A stretch of DNA of 64,000 nt from the NCBI RefSeq assembly GCF_019464495.1, contig NZ_CP080492.1, positions 1,674,001 to 1,738,000 on the forward strand, written 5' to 3'. The position numbers and the translations under genes were made by a program. This DNA comes from Leucobacter luti (GTDB lineage: Bacteria; Actinomycetota; Actinomycetes; Actinomycetales; Microbacteriaceae). How positions within the stretch are numbered: the first letter of the stretch is position 1; every line of letters begins with the position of its first letter. Of the stretch, positions 8,454 to 17,425 are shown in pieces. The notes under the pieces were generated by a model. The model made no database searches, was not told the DNA's origin, and saw only the letters and a program-made list of their open reading frames with translations.

Positions 8454-9487
8454 GGACTCTGACACGAACCACGCGCCTCGCGCTGACCGCGACCTCGCTG
8501 CTCGCAGCGCTCACCCTGGTGTCCTGCGCCGCAGTCATCACCGACGACGAGCGGGCTGCAAGCACGGACACCGGCTCCGACACCGCGTCCGATTCGGACA
8601 CCGCAGCCGCTGCCGCCGTCCCCGAGTTCGATCTCACCACGGGCAGCCTTGATGGCCGCCCACACATCGATCCGATCCCCGCCGCCGTTGCGGCCCTCGA
8701 GGAGAGCGGCTTCCAGCCAATCCAGGCTGGCAAGCTTACGGTCGCGCTCGGCGGGGCAGGAACTCCTCCCACGTCGTTCTTCGCCGAAGACGATGCTCAG
8801 ACCATTATCGGCAGCGACCCCGATCTGTCCTCGCTCATTGCCGAGGGGCTGGGGCTCGAGTACACCCCGGAAAATGTGGCGTGGGCGGACTGGCCGCTCG
8901 GTATCGAGTCGGGCAAGTATGACCTCGCGCTCACCAACATCGGGGTCACCGAGGAACGCAAGGAACTGTTCGACTTCGCCACGTATCGTGACGCCGTGAT
9001 GGGCTTCCTCGTGGCCGACGGCAGCGAAATCACCGAGATCTCGAAGCCGGAGGATATCTCGGGGCTGAAGGTGATTGTCGGCAGCGGCACGAATCAGGAG
9101 AAGTTCCTGCTCGACTGGATCGCGCAGAATGAAAAAGCGGGGATCGCGCCTGGCGAGGCCGTCTACTACGAAGACAACGCTGCGGGCCTGCTCGCGCTCG
9201 GATCCGGCCGCGCCGACGTGAGTATCCAGCCGTACTCGCTCGCGAAGTTCCAGGAGCAGACGCTCGGGGAGACGCGCGTGGTTGGCAAGTTCAACAGCGC
9301 GTTCCCCGTCACCGGCCAGGTCGGCGCGGCCACCGCGAGAGGCAGCGGCCTCGCTGAACCTGTCGCGGTGGTAGTGAACGAGCTGATCGAGACCGGTGTC
9401 TACGATGAGGTTCTCACGCGCTGGGGGCAGGGTGATGAGGCGATCACCGAGTCGCTCGTGAACCCTGCTGGGTTGCCGAAGCCATGA
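8450..9487 (+). CDS. Amino-acid ABC transporter substrate-binding lipoprotein 2
   Basis: A 345-aa tandem paralogue of the preceding gene. It shares ENVAWADWPLGIESGKYD, GVTEERKELFDFA, VGSGTNQEKFLLDW and the end ESLVNPAGLPKP. The signal peptide ends in lipobox LVSCA. The presumed ligand-pocket region differs from copy 1 (GGAGTPPTSFFAEDDAQ against SAYEPPLGFLAEDDNT), suggesting a shifted ligand preference. It is translationally coupled on both sides by ATGA overlaps. Two binding proteins feeding one permease/ATPase pair mirrors TcyJ/TcyK of the B. subtilis ytmI operon. Confidence 0.88.
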   Translation: MRTLTRTTRLALTATSLLAALTLVSCAAVITDDERAASTDTGSDTASDSDTAAAAAVPEFDLTTGSLDGRPHIDPIPAAVAALEESGFQPIQAGKLTVALGGAGTPPTSFFAEDDAQTIIGSDPDLSSLIAEGLGLEYTPENVAWADWPLGIESGKYDLALTNIGVTEERKELFDFATYRDAVMGFLVADGSEITEISKPEDISGLKVIVGSGTNQEKFLLDWIAQNEKAGIAPGEAVYYEDNAAGLLALGSGRADVSIQPYSLAKFQEQTLGETRVVGKFNSAFPVTGQVGAATARGSGLAEPVAVVVNELIETGVYDEVLTRWGQGDEAITESLVNPAGLPKP

Positions 9488-11556
9488 GTGCGCCGATCCG
9501 GATCGCCTGCATCGGTGCTGGGCCCGCCGCGGTCATGCTGCTCGAACGAATCACGGCCAATCACCAGGCCGTGGCTCCCGGAGCACAGATCGAGGCGCAC
9601 CTCATCGACCCGCATCGGCCGGGAGGCGGCCGGATCTGGCGCAGAGAGCAGTCTCCGCTGCTGAAGCTCAACTCCATGCTCGAAGACGTCGCGTTCTTCA
9701 CAGATGCGTCGTGCCAGCTCGCTGGCCCCGTTGCACCCGGTCCGTCATTTGCGGACTGGGTGCGCGGGGTGCGCCGCGGCGAGTATCCCTATCCGAGCGG
9801 CACCGACGCGGTGCTGGATCGGGAGCTCGCCACGATTGGTGCCCGTGATTTCCCGACGCGGCGCCTGAACAATGCCTATCTGAGCTGGGCGTTTCACGAA
9901 ACGCTGCGGCGGGCAGGGGAGACGCTCCAGGTCACTTGGCACCGTGATACGGCCACCGCGGTGGCCGGAGACGGGCCCTTTCGTATTCAGCTCGAGTCTG
10001 GGGAACACCTCGCGGCGGATCTGGTTGTGTACGCCGTCGGCCACAACGGGACAGAAGCGACCTCCGAATCGCGGGCGCTCGCTGGGTTTGCGGCGGATCA
10101 CGGCCTGAACTATGTTGCGCCGGCCTTTACGGCCGACGTTGATCTCGACCACGTGCCGGCGGGATCCGACGTGATCGTGCGCGGCATGGGGCTTGCGGCC
10201 ATTGACCTGGTGGTGCTGTTGACCGAGGGCCGCGGCGGCCGCTTCGTCGCGGGCGACGGCGGGGCTCTGCGCTACCTGCCGAGCGGGCGCGAGCCGGTGC
10301 TGCACCTGGGTTCCCGCCGCGGCGTGCCGTACCGCTCGAAGATCACGAGCCAACTGGCGGGAGATCCCGTGACGCTGGAGTATCTGGGGGCCGCATTCCA
10401 CGCCGGACTCGCGGACCGCGAGGTGCGCGGCGAACTGCTGGACTTCGAGCGCGATGCGTGGCCGCTCATCGCCGCCGAGCTCGTCACCGGGTACTACCGG
10501 GAACTGTTCACCGGCCACCCCGAGCGGGTCGCGGTCTCGTGGGAGCGCTTCGCACCACTGCTGCGCGCGGAGCTGGCAGCGAAGCGAGGCTGGGACTCCC
10601 TGGCCTCGCCGATCTGGTGCGCGCACACGTGCCGGATCCGGCGGATCGCTTCGAGCTGGAGGCCTTCGATCGCCCGCTGTCGCGGGTGGCTGACGGTGAT
10701 ACCGTGCCCGGCACGGGACCTGGGGGCGTGCCGGGCTCGGGACTTGGTGACGTGCCGGGCACCGTTCCCAGTGATGCCGTGAATGATCGGGTGCGGGCGC
10801 ACATCGGGCGTGACCTGCGCGATCGCACGACGCAGGCAGGAAGTGCGACGCAGGGGCTATTCCTCACGGCACTGCACGTGTATCTGTCGCTGGCAGAGGT
10901 GCCGGCGAGTGCCTGGAACGCTGAGTCGCACGCGTGCGCTGCCCGGCAGATGGCACACCTTTTTCAGCTACATCGCGAGCGGCCCACCAGGGCATCGCTT
11001 AGAGGAGCTGCTGGCACTCGCTGACGCCGGAGTGGTGCGCTTCCTCGGAGCGGATGTGCAACTCGCGGCCGATGTGACCCGCGGCGTGTTCACCGCGAGC
11101 GGTTCGGCGGTCGTCGCGGATGAGCCCGGGGCGGGCGAGTCCGGGGCGGGCGCCGCCCGAGGTGCGCGGGCGCAGGTCTCTGCGCGCACGCTGATCGACG
11201 CGTGGCTGCCGCAGTCGCGCGCGGCCGAGAGCGACAATCCGCTGCTGCGACACCTCGTCACGAGCGGGCGCGTGCGCGAGGTCGCGGTGCCTGGCGGGGA
11301 GGGTACGCAGGCGACCACCGGGCGGCTGGAGGCTGCCCTCGACGGCAGTCTCGCGGGCGCCCCGCAGCAGTTTGCGCTCGGACCGTTCGTAGAGGGGCCC
11401 ACCGGAGGCGCCTTCACGCGGCCCGGGCTCAACTCGCTCCCGTTCCGGGTGCACGATCGCTGCGCGCGAGCGATTCTCGTGGCTGCCGCCGGGCTTCGTG
11501 CGGCCGAGCTGGCGGCGGATCCGGCACCGGCACTTGCGGCCATGGTGCGTCTGTGA
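9484..11556 (+). pseudogene. FAD/NAD(P)-binding protein, copy 1 (two frame breaks)
   Basis: Large flavoprotein of the NAD_binding_9 (PF13454) type, ~690 aa when repaired. The N-terminal dinucleotide fold is IACIGAGPAAVMLLERI; later parts include VIVRGMGLAAIDLVVLL, RYLPSGREPVLHLGSRRGVPYRSK and the C-terminal NSLPFRVHDRCARAILVA. The frame breaks near 10,602-10,606 (one base lost; restores SLGLADLVRAHVPDP) and near 10,960-10,964 (one T too many; restores AHLFSYIASGPPGHRL). An intact homologue lies at 21191-23305 with the same architecture. It starts in an ATGA overlap with the second binding-protein gene, so it belongs to this operon. The family's reaction is unknown to me; a flavin-dependent redox step is a reasonable guess. 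Confidence 0.75.
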
Positions 11557-11580
11557 AACTCCGGCGGCCGGATGCGAAGC

Positions 11581-11651
11581 CGAGCGGACCACACGGTCTC
11601 GAGCAGACCACTGTTCTTACGCCGAGAAAGTGTTGAAAAGTGGTCCGCTCG
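11581..11651. repeat. 12-bp perfect inverted repeat with nested stems
   Basis: CGAGCGGACCAC (11581-11592) pairs perfectly with GTGGTCCGCTCG (11640-11651). Inside are GGTCT/AGACC and CACT/AGTG short stems, and another GTGGTCCG copy follows the right arm. It begins 25 bp after the end of the FAD protein gene, so a terminator role is plausible despite the long loop. Confidence 0.65.
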
Positions 11652-11748
11652 AAGAGCTGTGGTCCGGTGTGGCGTGGGGCCACATACACGCCCGGGGCCT
11701 GAGGGCGGGCGGGGGGACTACGCGATGAGAGTCGAGCTCAGCACGGGG

Positions 11749-11814
11749 ATTCGAGCTCGCGCAGGAAAGAATCACGGGATGCTTCCTGTGTGAGCTCGAA
11801 TTTCCTGCGTGAAG
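11749..11814. repeat. Palindromic intergenic repeat, copy A
   Basis: Arms 11749-11767 and 11783-11801 pair at 17 of 19 positions around a 15-nt loop. The 30 nt at 11785-11814 (beginning CCTGTGTGAGCTCGAATTTC) match 50838-50867 at 25 of 30 positions. Both copies lie between convergent gene ends. It has no coding potential and looks like a REP-type dispersed element. Confidence 0.7.
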
Positions 11815-11952
11815 TGCAACGGCCTGCAGCCGCCCGAGCTCCACGCGGCGACTTTGATGAGACGCGCAGCAGCAGCAGGAGCAGCAGCTGTAGCTACAGC
11901 AGCATTTCGAATCTTCACACACCGCTGGTGTGAGATATTGCGAACACTCGCC

Positions 11953-12462
11953 CTACTCTCCGGCGGCGTAGGACTCCGCCCAGGCGCGAACGCGAGCTGT
12001 GCTCTCCTCTTCAGAGAGGTCTTCAACACGGGTCATGATCGACCAGCGCACACCGAAAGGGTCTCGGATGCTCGCGAAACGATCCCCCGAGACGAAGTCT
12101 GCAACGGGCTCGCGAACGGTGGCCCCTGCCGCGACTGCTGCAGCGACGGTGGCGTCCACGTCCGGCACGTACAGCGCGAGCGAATAGCAATCGTCGTCAC
12201 CGCTTGGCGGCGCGACGAGGTGATACTCGGGCATCGGCTCCCCCAGCTGGAGATGCCCCATGCCGAAATCGAGCTCAGCGTGCGCCACCACGCCGCCGAA
12301 CTCGGTGACATCGACGACGCGGGCACCAAAGATGGTGCGGTAGAACTCGATCGCCTCGGCGGCTCGCGCAATGGCGAGGAACGGGGTGAGGCTGGTCGCA
12401 CCATTGGGGCGGCCGTTGGTCGTGTGCGCGCCGGTCGCGGCGCGGGTCTCGTGTGTGCTCAT
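11953..12462 (-). CDS. VOC-family (PhnB/glyoxalase-like) protein
   Basis: A 169-aa VOC superfamily protein of the PhnB/DUF1428-like subgroup. Core stretches are LTPFLAIARAAEAIEFYRTIFGA, AHAELDFGMGHLQLGEPMPEY and RDPFGVRWSIMTRVEDLS, the last being the family's usual C-terminal strand. The ATG at 12462 is preceded by GGTGGGGAC. The upstream gene is divergent (AraC type, start 12535), with only 72 bp between starts. VOC proteins range from resistance proteins to dioxygenases; the specific activity cannot be told here. Confidence 0.85.
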   Translation of the reverse strand: MSTHETRAATGAHTTNGRPNGATSLTPFLAIARAAEAIEFYRTIFGARVVDVTEFGGVVAHAELDFGMGHLQLGEPMPEYHLVAPPSGDDDCYSLALYVPDVDATVAAAVAAGATVREPVADFVSGDRFASIRDPFGVRWSIMTRVEDLSEEESTARVRAWAESYAAGE

Positions 12463-12534
12463 GTCCCCACCATAGAATCGGGGAACGCGATCGCGCTTGC
12501 GGATTTGCGACAGCTTTCGGGGACGGGGTGCGCT

Positions 12535-13356
12535 GTGATCACCGAGTCTCGCCGCGGCGTCCTGTACCCGGAACGCCTCCCCGAGTTTCACCGCATTGCG
12601 CCGCCTCGCGGGCTCGACTTCGCCGTGCGCTGGTTCTGGATCCCCGAGTGGAATCTGCCGGCCGGGGTGTCCTCGCGGCAGGAAATTCTCCCGTTCCCCG
12701 CCTGCAATCTGGTGGTTGAGCCGAGCGGGGTAACTGTCGTTGGCCCGCCGACGCGGCGCTCCGAACGCGTGCTGACCGGATCGGGCTGGGCTGTCGGAGC
12801 ACTGTTGCTGCCAGCGGCGGTTCCCGGCGTACTGGCCAGCCTCGCGGATCCCACCGGCGCTGCCGATCGGGCCGGCTCTGTTCCCGAGGCGGCGCCGGAT
12901 CCCGCGCGGCTGCGCGATGCGGTCGCGCCGCTCGCTGCGTCGGAACTGTGGGAGACCGTCTCCGCCGCGATGACCGACTCTGGGCGTGCAGGCGACGGGC
13001 GTCGCGCTGCGGCGGTCGCCGCGGTGTCTGACTGGCTGCTGGCGAGTGTGCCCGAGCCGGATGCTGAGGCCGCGCTGGCCAACGCGCTCGCGGTGGCACT
13101 GCAGGATCCGGGTGTGACCCGCGTTGACGAGCTTGGCCCGCGCCTGCACAGCTCAACGCGAACGCTGCAGCGCATCGCGGCCAGGTATTTCGGGATCTCA
13201 CTGCACGCGATGATCCGGCGCCGCCGCTTGCAGGAGGGTGCCGAACGGCTGCGCGAACACCCCGAGCTCAGGATCGGCGAGCTCGCCGCGGAGCTGGGCT
13301 ACTCCGACCACGCTCACTTCACGACGGACTTCGCGTCCGTCCTCGGTGTCACCTGA
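12535..13356 (+). CDS. AraC-family transcriptional regulator
   Basis: A 273-aa regulator with an N-terminal ligand domain of the DUF6597-like kind (PPRGLDFAVRWFWIPEW) and a C-terminal AraC/XylS double helix-turn-helix (SSTRTLQRIAARYFGISLHAMIRR, then GELAAELGYSDHAHFTTDF). The GTG at 12535 is taken as start because the domain begins immediately after it and GGACGGGG lies upstream. The in-frame codons before it run antisense through the VOC gene and look non-coding. It probably controls the divergent VOC gene from the shared 72-bp promoter region. Confidence 0.82.
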   Translation: MITESRRGVLYPERLPEFHRIAPPRGLDFAVRWFWIPEWNLPAGVSSRQEILPFPACNLVVEPSGVTVVGPPTRRSERVLTGSGWAVGALLLPAAVPGVLASLADPTGAADRAGSVPEAAPDPARLRDAVAPLAASELWETVSAAMTDSGRAGDGRRAAAVAAVSDWLLASVPEPDAEAALANALAVALQDPGVTRVDELGPRLHSSTRTLQRIAARYFGISLHAMIRRRRLQEGAERLREHPELRIGELAAELGYSDHAHFTTDFASVLGVT

Positions 13357-13493
13357 GCCAGTTCCGCGCCGGGGCTCACCTCAACTGAGGCGATCCCGTC
13401 AGCTCAGGCGTCGAATTGTTCGCGAGTTGCTCACGAGCGTGACAACACGGGCACGGCAGCAACGGCGGGGATACGCGACCGCTTCGAGCGTCC

Positions 13494-14240
13494 TCACACT
13501 CCGAGACTGACGGCCTCACCGCTCGGCCCGCGCAGCGTCAGGCGGTAGCCGGGATCCTCGCCGGGCTCGCCTCGCAGCACCCGGGCAACACCGGCGCCAA
13601 GGCCCAGGGCCGCGAGCTCGCGCTCCAGCCGCTCGGCAGCCGCCGGATCAGGCTCAACGCGCGCGAATTCCAGCAGTTCAACGACCGGATCGGTGCTTTC
13701 GCCTGGGTGCCGGGTGGCACCCCAGTCGATCAGGAACGGCAGCTCCGGCCTCGCCGCCTGCTGGCCATCGGCTCCCAGGGTCAGTCGCCACTCGAGCAGC
13801 GTGCCGTCCGGCGCCAGCCGCGACAGCTCGCGCACCGGGCCAAGCTCCACGCCGGCGGCGTGCGCCAGCGCCACGGTCTCCGCGATCCGCGGAGGGTGCA
13901 CCGCGTAACTGTGCACCCACGGCTCAGCGGCTGCACCGCACGATCCGATGCCGAACACGGCTGGCAACTCAGGTGACGCGCGATCCGGATCCGGGCCAAT
14001 CAGCTCAAGGTACTGCGGCCCGCGCGCGCCAGCAATGCTGAGCGCGACGAGCGCGTTGGCGCTCCCCGTGGGGTGCGCTCCGCCTGCAGCTGCCCGCACG
14101 CCCGTGAGCTCGGCAAACCAGTCGACCAGGTGCGCCAGATCAGGGCCAGCAACCACCACGTGATCAAGCAGCCCTGGCAGCTCTGCCAGCCCGGACGCGC
14201 CGGATCCACCGACCCCGCTCACCCCAGCTCCGCCCATCAC
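13494..14240 (-). CDS. Glyoxalase-like domain protein (Glyoxalase_3 type)
   Basis: A 248-aa VOC-fold protein of the Glyoxalase_3 type: LLDHVVVAGPDLAHLVDWFAELTG at the start, GPQYLELIGPDPD in the first module and RLTLRGPSGEAVSLGV at the end. An N-terminal Gly/Ser-rich stretch of 18 residues precedes the domain. It overlaps the upstream CMD/peroxidase gene by four bases, so it is the distal gene of the ABC transporter operon that reads left from 20962. A role in handling the product of an oxidised substrate is inferred from operon membership. Confidence 0.78.
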   Translation of the reverse strand: MMGGAGVSGVGGSGASGLAELPGLLDHVVVAGPDLAHLVDWFAELTGVRAAAGGAHPTGSANALVALSIAGARGPQYLELIGPDPDRASPELPAVFGIGSCGAAAEPWVHSYAVHPPRIAETVALAHAAGVELGPVRELSRLAPDGTLLEWRLTLGADGQQAARPELPFLIDWGATRHPGESTDPVVELLEFARVEPDPAAAERLERELAALGLGAGVARVLRGEPGEDPGYRLTLRGPSGEAVSLGV

Positions 14241-15613
14241 TGCCCCGCACGCCGCGCGGGCACCTGCGGCTCCCCGAGCGACAGCATCAGGCGGTTTGCC
14301 CAGTTGAAGAACGCGGCCCCGTTGATCACGTCGACGACCTCTCCATCGTCAAGGCCAGCCGCGCGCAGCTGCTCGATCTCGCCGGTGCCGAATCGCAGCG
14401 GCGTATCCGTCAGCGCCACTGAGGCCGCGACCACCGCGTTCCACACCGGGTCACCGAGATCCGCGCCCACACCGTCGTCAAGCAACCGCTGGACCGTCTC
14501 GCCGCGACCAGACTCTCGCGTCGCCGCTGCCGAGTGTACCGAGGCGCAGAACACACAACCGTTGTGGCGCGAGGCCGCAGTGGCCGCCAACTCGCGCTCG
14601 GCGCGGCCGATCCCGTCGGTCACCGTAAAGAAGATGTCGAGGTCGGTGAGCGTGCGCGCCTTCAGGGCTGCCGGATCGCGCGCGAGCAACCGGAAGTACG
14701 GCATCTTCGCGCGCGCGGGCTCGATCAGCGCGTCCAACTGCTGCGCCGTCAGGTCTGCCTCAGCAACCGGTTCGAGCCACGGCACCCAGCCCAGGCCCTC
14801 CTGCGTGAACCGCTCAGGGCGAGCAAGATCGGGGTACGCGTGGATCCCGGCAGGCAGCTCGGCAGGCTCGGACCCACCGGCCGCAGCAGGCGCCGGATCA
14901 GCGCCGCCCTCGCCCGCGCCACCCTCGCCCACGGCGACGGCCGAAGCGGCACTCGGAGCAGCTGTCGCGGTCCCGGCGAGCACGCGTAGCCCCCATGCCG
15001 CGCGCAATTGGAAGGCGAGGAACGACACGAGCTGCGACAGTGTCACGATGTCGTCGGCCGACCACCCGGCGTTCACAAGCTTCGCGAGATCCGTCTCACG
15101 GGATTCACGCGGCCGGAACACGAGCCCGTGCGTGTGCGCAAGCGCCGCAGCGAGACGATCCCCCACCGCAGCGGTGAGCTCAGCGTCTGGCGTCCAGCGC
15201 ACGGCGGGTGTGCTTTCGTCGCGCAGCGCGGGCTCGCGGTACGCCCCAACGGGTCCGTTCGTGCGCGCTCCAACAGCCGCCGCGCGCAGCGGCTCAACGA
15301 GTTCAGCGGCCTCGTCCCGCAGCACGTCGACAGTGAAGTCGATTGCGTCGGGGAACTCGTGCAGCAGCGCAACAAATGCCGCGACCGCGTAGCGCTCGCT
15401 GAGCGGGAAACTGCCCGGCTCCTCCGGTTCGAGGAGCGCGACGAAACTCGCCTGCGCGTTTTCCCTCGCCTGCGGCCGGCGGTCCCGGATCGCGGCGAGC
15501 CGGCTCCCCGGCGCGATCCCCGCAAGCAGATCGATGAGATCGGCCTGGGCATGCGTCCCGGGGCCACCAGCCCCGGCCTCGGAAGAAACGGCGGCGGCAT
15601 TCTGCTCTGTCAT
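14237..15613 (-). CDS. CMD-domain / alkylhydroperoxidase-domain fusion protein (Avi_7170 + Avi_7169 types)
   Basis: A 458-aa protein with two halves. The N-terminal part (DLIDLLAGIAPGSRLAAIRDRRPQ) resembles the CMD-domain Avi_7170 family. The C-terminal part, from about residue 270, resembles the Avi_7169 alkylhydroperoxidase family. A CxxC with a nearby His (NGCVFCASVHSAAA) matches the AhpD redox centre. A low-complexity Ala/Gly/Glu linker (about residues 220-250) joins them. The two families are usually separate neighbouring genes next to peptide-type ABC transporters and luciferase-like monooxygenases, so a fusion is notable. It lies 21 bp downstream of the ABC ATPase gene. Confidence 0.75.
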   Translation of the reverse strand: MTEQNAAAVSSEAGAGGPGTHAQADLIDLLAGIAPGSRLAAIRDRRPQARENAQASFVALLEPEEPGSFPLSERYAVAAFVALLHEFPDAIDFTVDVLRDEAAELVEPLRAAAVGARTNGPVGAYREPALRDESTPAVRWTPDAELTAAVGDRLAAALAHTHGLVFRPRESRETDLAKLVNAGWSADDIVTLSQLVSFLAFQLRAAWGLRVLAGTATAAPSAASAVAVGEGGAGEGGADPAPAAAGGSEPAELPAGIHAYPDLARPERFTQEGLGWVPWLEPVAEADLTAQQLDALIEPARAKMPYFRLLARDPAALKARTLTDLDIFFTVTDGIGRAERELAATAASRHNGCVFCASVHSAAATRESGRGETVQRLLDDGVGADLGDPVWNAVVAASVALTDTPLRFGTGEIEQLRAAGLDDGEVVDVINGAAFFNWANRLMLSLGEPQVPARRAGQ

Positions 15614-15634
15614 GGGGTCCTTTCAGGGATCAGA

Positions 15635-17425
15635 TCATGGTCGCTGCAACAGCAGCGGCTCGGCAGGATTCACGGCAGCAGGCCTAGCGGCACCCGCACC
15701 AGCGGCACCGGCTCCGGCGGCACCGGCAGCCTCGGCCCCAGGCCCGACGCGCAGCCCGGCGCCGGGAATCGCCGCGAGCAACGCACGCGTGTAGTCGTGC
15801 TGCGGATCCGCGAAGACCTGCTCCGCAGTCCCGAACTCAACCTGCGTGCCGTGCTGCAGCACTGATACCGTGTCGGCGATCTGCCGCACCACCGCGAGAT
15901 CGTGGGAGATGAAGATATAGGTCAGTCCAAGCTCGGACTGCAGTTCAGAGAGCAGGCGGAGAATTTGAGCCTGCACGGTGACGTCAAGCGCCGAGACGGC
16001 CTCATCGAGCACCACAAGCTCCGGCTCAACGATCAGCGCGCGGGCAATGGCAACGCGCTGACGTTGGCCACCCGAGAGCTCGTGCGGCTTGCGATCGCGC
16101 AGCTCAGGCGCGAGCGCGACGAGGTCAAGCGCGCGTGCGATGCGGTCATCCCGATCTCGCGGCGAGCCGATCTTGAAGTTGCGCAGCGGCTCCCCCAGCA
16201 CTGCGCCAATGGTTTGGCGCGGATCCAGCGATCCATAGGGGTTCTGGTACACGAGCTGAGTGTGCCGACGGAACGCTCGCACATCGCGCAATTGCGTCAC
16301 GTCGGTGTCACCGACAGTGATGGTGCCGGAGGTGGGGTGTTGGAAGCCCGCGATGGCGCGACCAGTGGTGGTCTTGCCGGATCCAGATTCGCCGACGAGC
16401 GCGTGTGTCGTGCCGCGCGGCACAGTGAAGGACACGTCATCGACGGCGACAAAGGAGCTCGAGCGCCCCGCGACGCGGAACTCCTGCCGCAACCCCGAGA
16501 CCGTCACCAGCGGCTGCGTCGTGGCACCGCGGCTCGCACCACCACCGGCACGTGCACCGGCAGCAGCACCACCGGGCTTCGCCTCCCGCGTCACCACGCG
16601 CGTCAGCGACGGCGCATCGCTCAGCAGCTTCGCTGTGTAGGGCGAGGCTGGAGCCGACAGCACTGCCGCCGACGGCCCGGCCTCCTGCACCTCGCCGCCG
16701 CGCATCACGACAATCGTGTCTGAGCGATCCGCGGCTACCGCAAGATCGTGCGTGATGAACAGCACTCCCATACCGGTCTCCGCTCGCAGCCCGTCGAGCA
16801 GATCGAGCACGGTCTGCTGGATCGTGACGTCGAGGGCACTGGTTGGCTCGTCGGCGATGATCAGCTCGGGCTCCAGGGCGAGCGCCGCAGCGATCAGCAC
16901 CCGCTGCCGCATGCCACCGGAGAGCTCGTGCGGGTACTGCTGCGCGCGCGTCTCAGGATCGTCGATGCCGACCCGCTCCAGGAGTTCAAGCACACGCGCC
17001 TGGACACGGCGGCGATCGCGCCAGCCGTGGATGCGGAGTGCTTCGCCGACGCTCGCCCCGATCTTCGCGACCGGGTTGAGTGAGTTCCCCGGATCCTGCG
17101 GGATCAGGCCGATTCGGCGCCCGCGCACTTGGCGCCAGCTGCGCTCCGAGAGCGTATCGAGGCGCTCGGTGCCGTTGAGCTCACTGTGCAGAGTGATGTC
17201 TCCAGCAGTGACCGTGCCGTTGCTTGCGAGCAGCCCGATCACGGACTGCGCGACCGTGGTCTTTCCCGACCCGGACTCACCAACGAGCGCGGTGACCTGG
17301 CCTGGCGCGACTTCGAGCGAGACGCCTCTGACGGCGTGCACTGGTCCGTGGCTGGTGCGGTATTCGACCGCGAGATCACGGACGCTGAGTAGCGGAGTGG
17401 TGCTGAGCACTGGGGTGACGCTCAT
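15635..17425 (-). CDS. Dual ATP-binding protein of a peptide/nickel-type ABC transporter (DppD-DppF fusion)
   Basis: A 596-aa protein with two full ABC ATPase domains. The first has Walker A GESGSGKTT (about residues 49-57), signature LSGGMRQRV and Walker B LIIADEPTSALD. The second has its own GESGSGKTT, LSGGQRQRVAIARA and VVLDEAVSALD. This equals DppD and DppF in one chain, common in Actinobacteria. The start at 17425 has GAGGAG upstream and overlaps the permease stop (ATGA). The C-terminus carries a low-complexity Ala/Gly repeat. It powers the DppB/DppC-like permeases encoded directly upstream. Confidence 0.9.
   Translation of the reverse strand: MSVTPVLSTTPLLSVRDLAVEYRTSHGPVHAVRGVSLEVAPGQVTALVGESGSGKTTVAQSVIGLLASNGTVTAGDITLHSELNGTERLDTLSERSWRQVRGRRIGLIPQDPGNSLNPVAKIGASVGEALRIHGWRDRRRVQARVLELLERVGIDDPETRAQQYPHELSGGMRQRVLIAAALALEPELIIADEPTSALDVTIQQTVLDLLDGLRAETGMGVLFITHDLAVAADRSDTIVVMRGGEVQEAGPSAAVLSAPASPYTAKLLSDAPSLTRVVTREAKPGGAAAGARAGGGASRGATTQPLVTVSGLRQEFRVAGRSSSFVAVDDVSFTVPRGTTHALVGESGSGKTTTGRAIAGFQHPTSGTITVGDTDVTQLRDVRAFRRHTQLVYQNPYGSLDPRQTIGAVLGEPLRNFKIGSPRDRDDRIARALDLVALAPELRDRKPHELSGGQRQRVAIARALIVEPELVVLDEAVSALDVTVQAQILRLLSELQSELGLTYIFISHDLAVVRQIADTVSVLQHGTQVEFGTAEQVFADPQHDYTRALLAAIPGAGLRVGPGAEAAGAAGAGAAGAGAARPAAVNPAEPLLLQRP

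Larger units (their letters stand above)
11557..11952. other. Convergent intergenic region rich in inverted repeats
   Basis: This 396-bp gap lies between the FAD protein gene and the leftward VOC gene. I see no convincing coding sequence. It contains a 12-bp perfect inverted repeat (11581-11651) and a 19-bp near-perfect inverted repeat (11749-11801) whose 3' flank is repeated elsewhere in the window. A GCAGCAGCAGGAGCAGCAG-type triplet-like stretch lies near 11866-11885. Confidence 0.7.

Noticed and set aside
11809..12534. Long N-terminal extension of the AraC regulator
   Set aside because: These codons run antisense through the VOC gene, which has clear motifs. The GTG at 12535 fits the family start.
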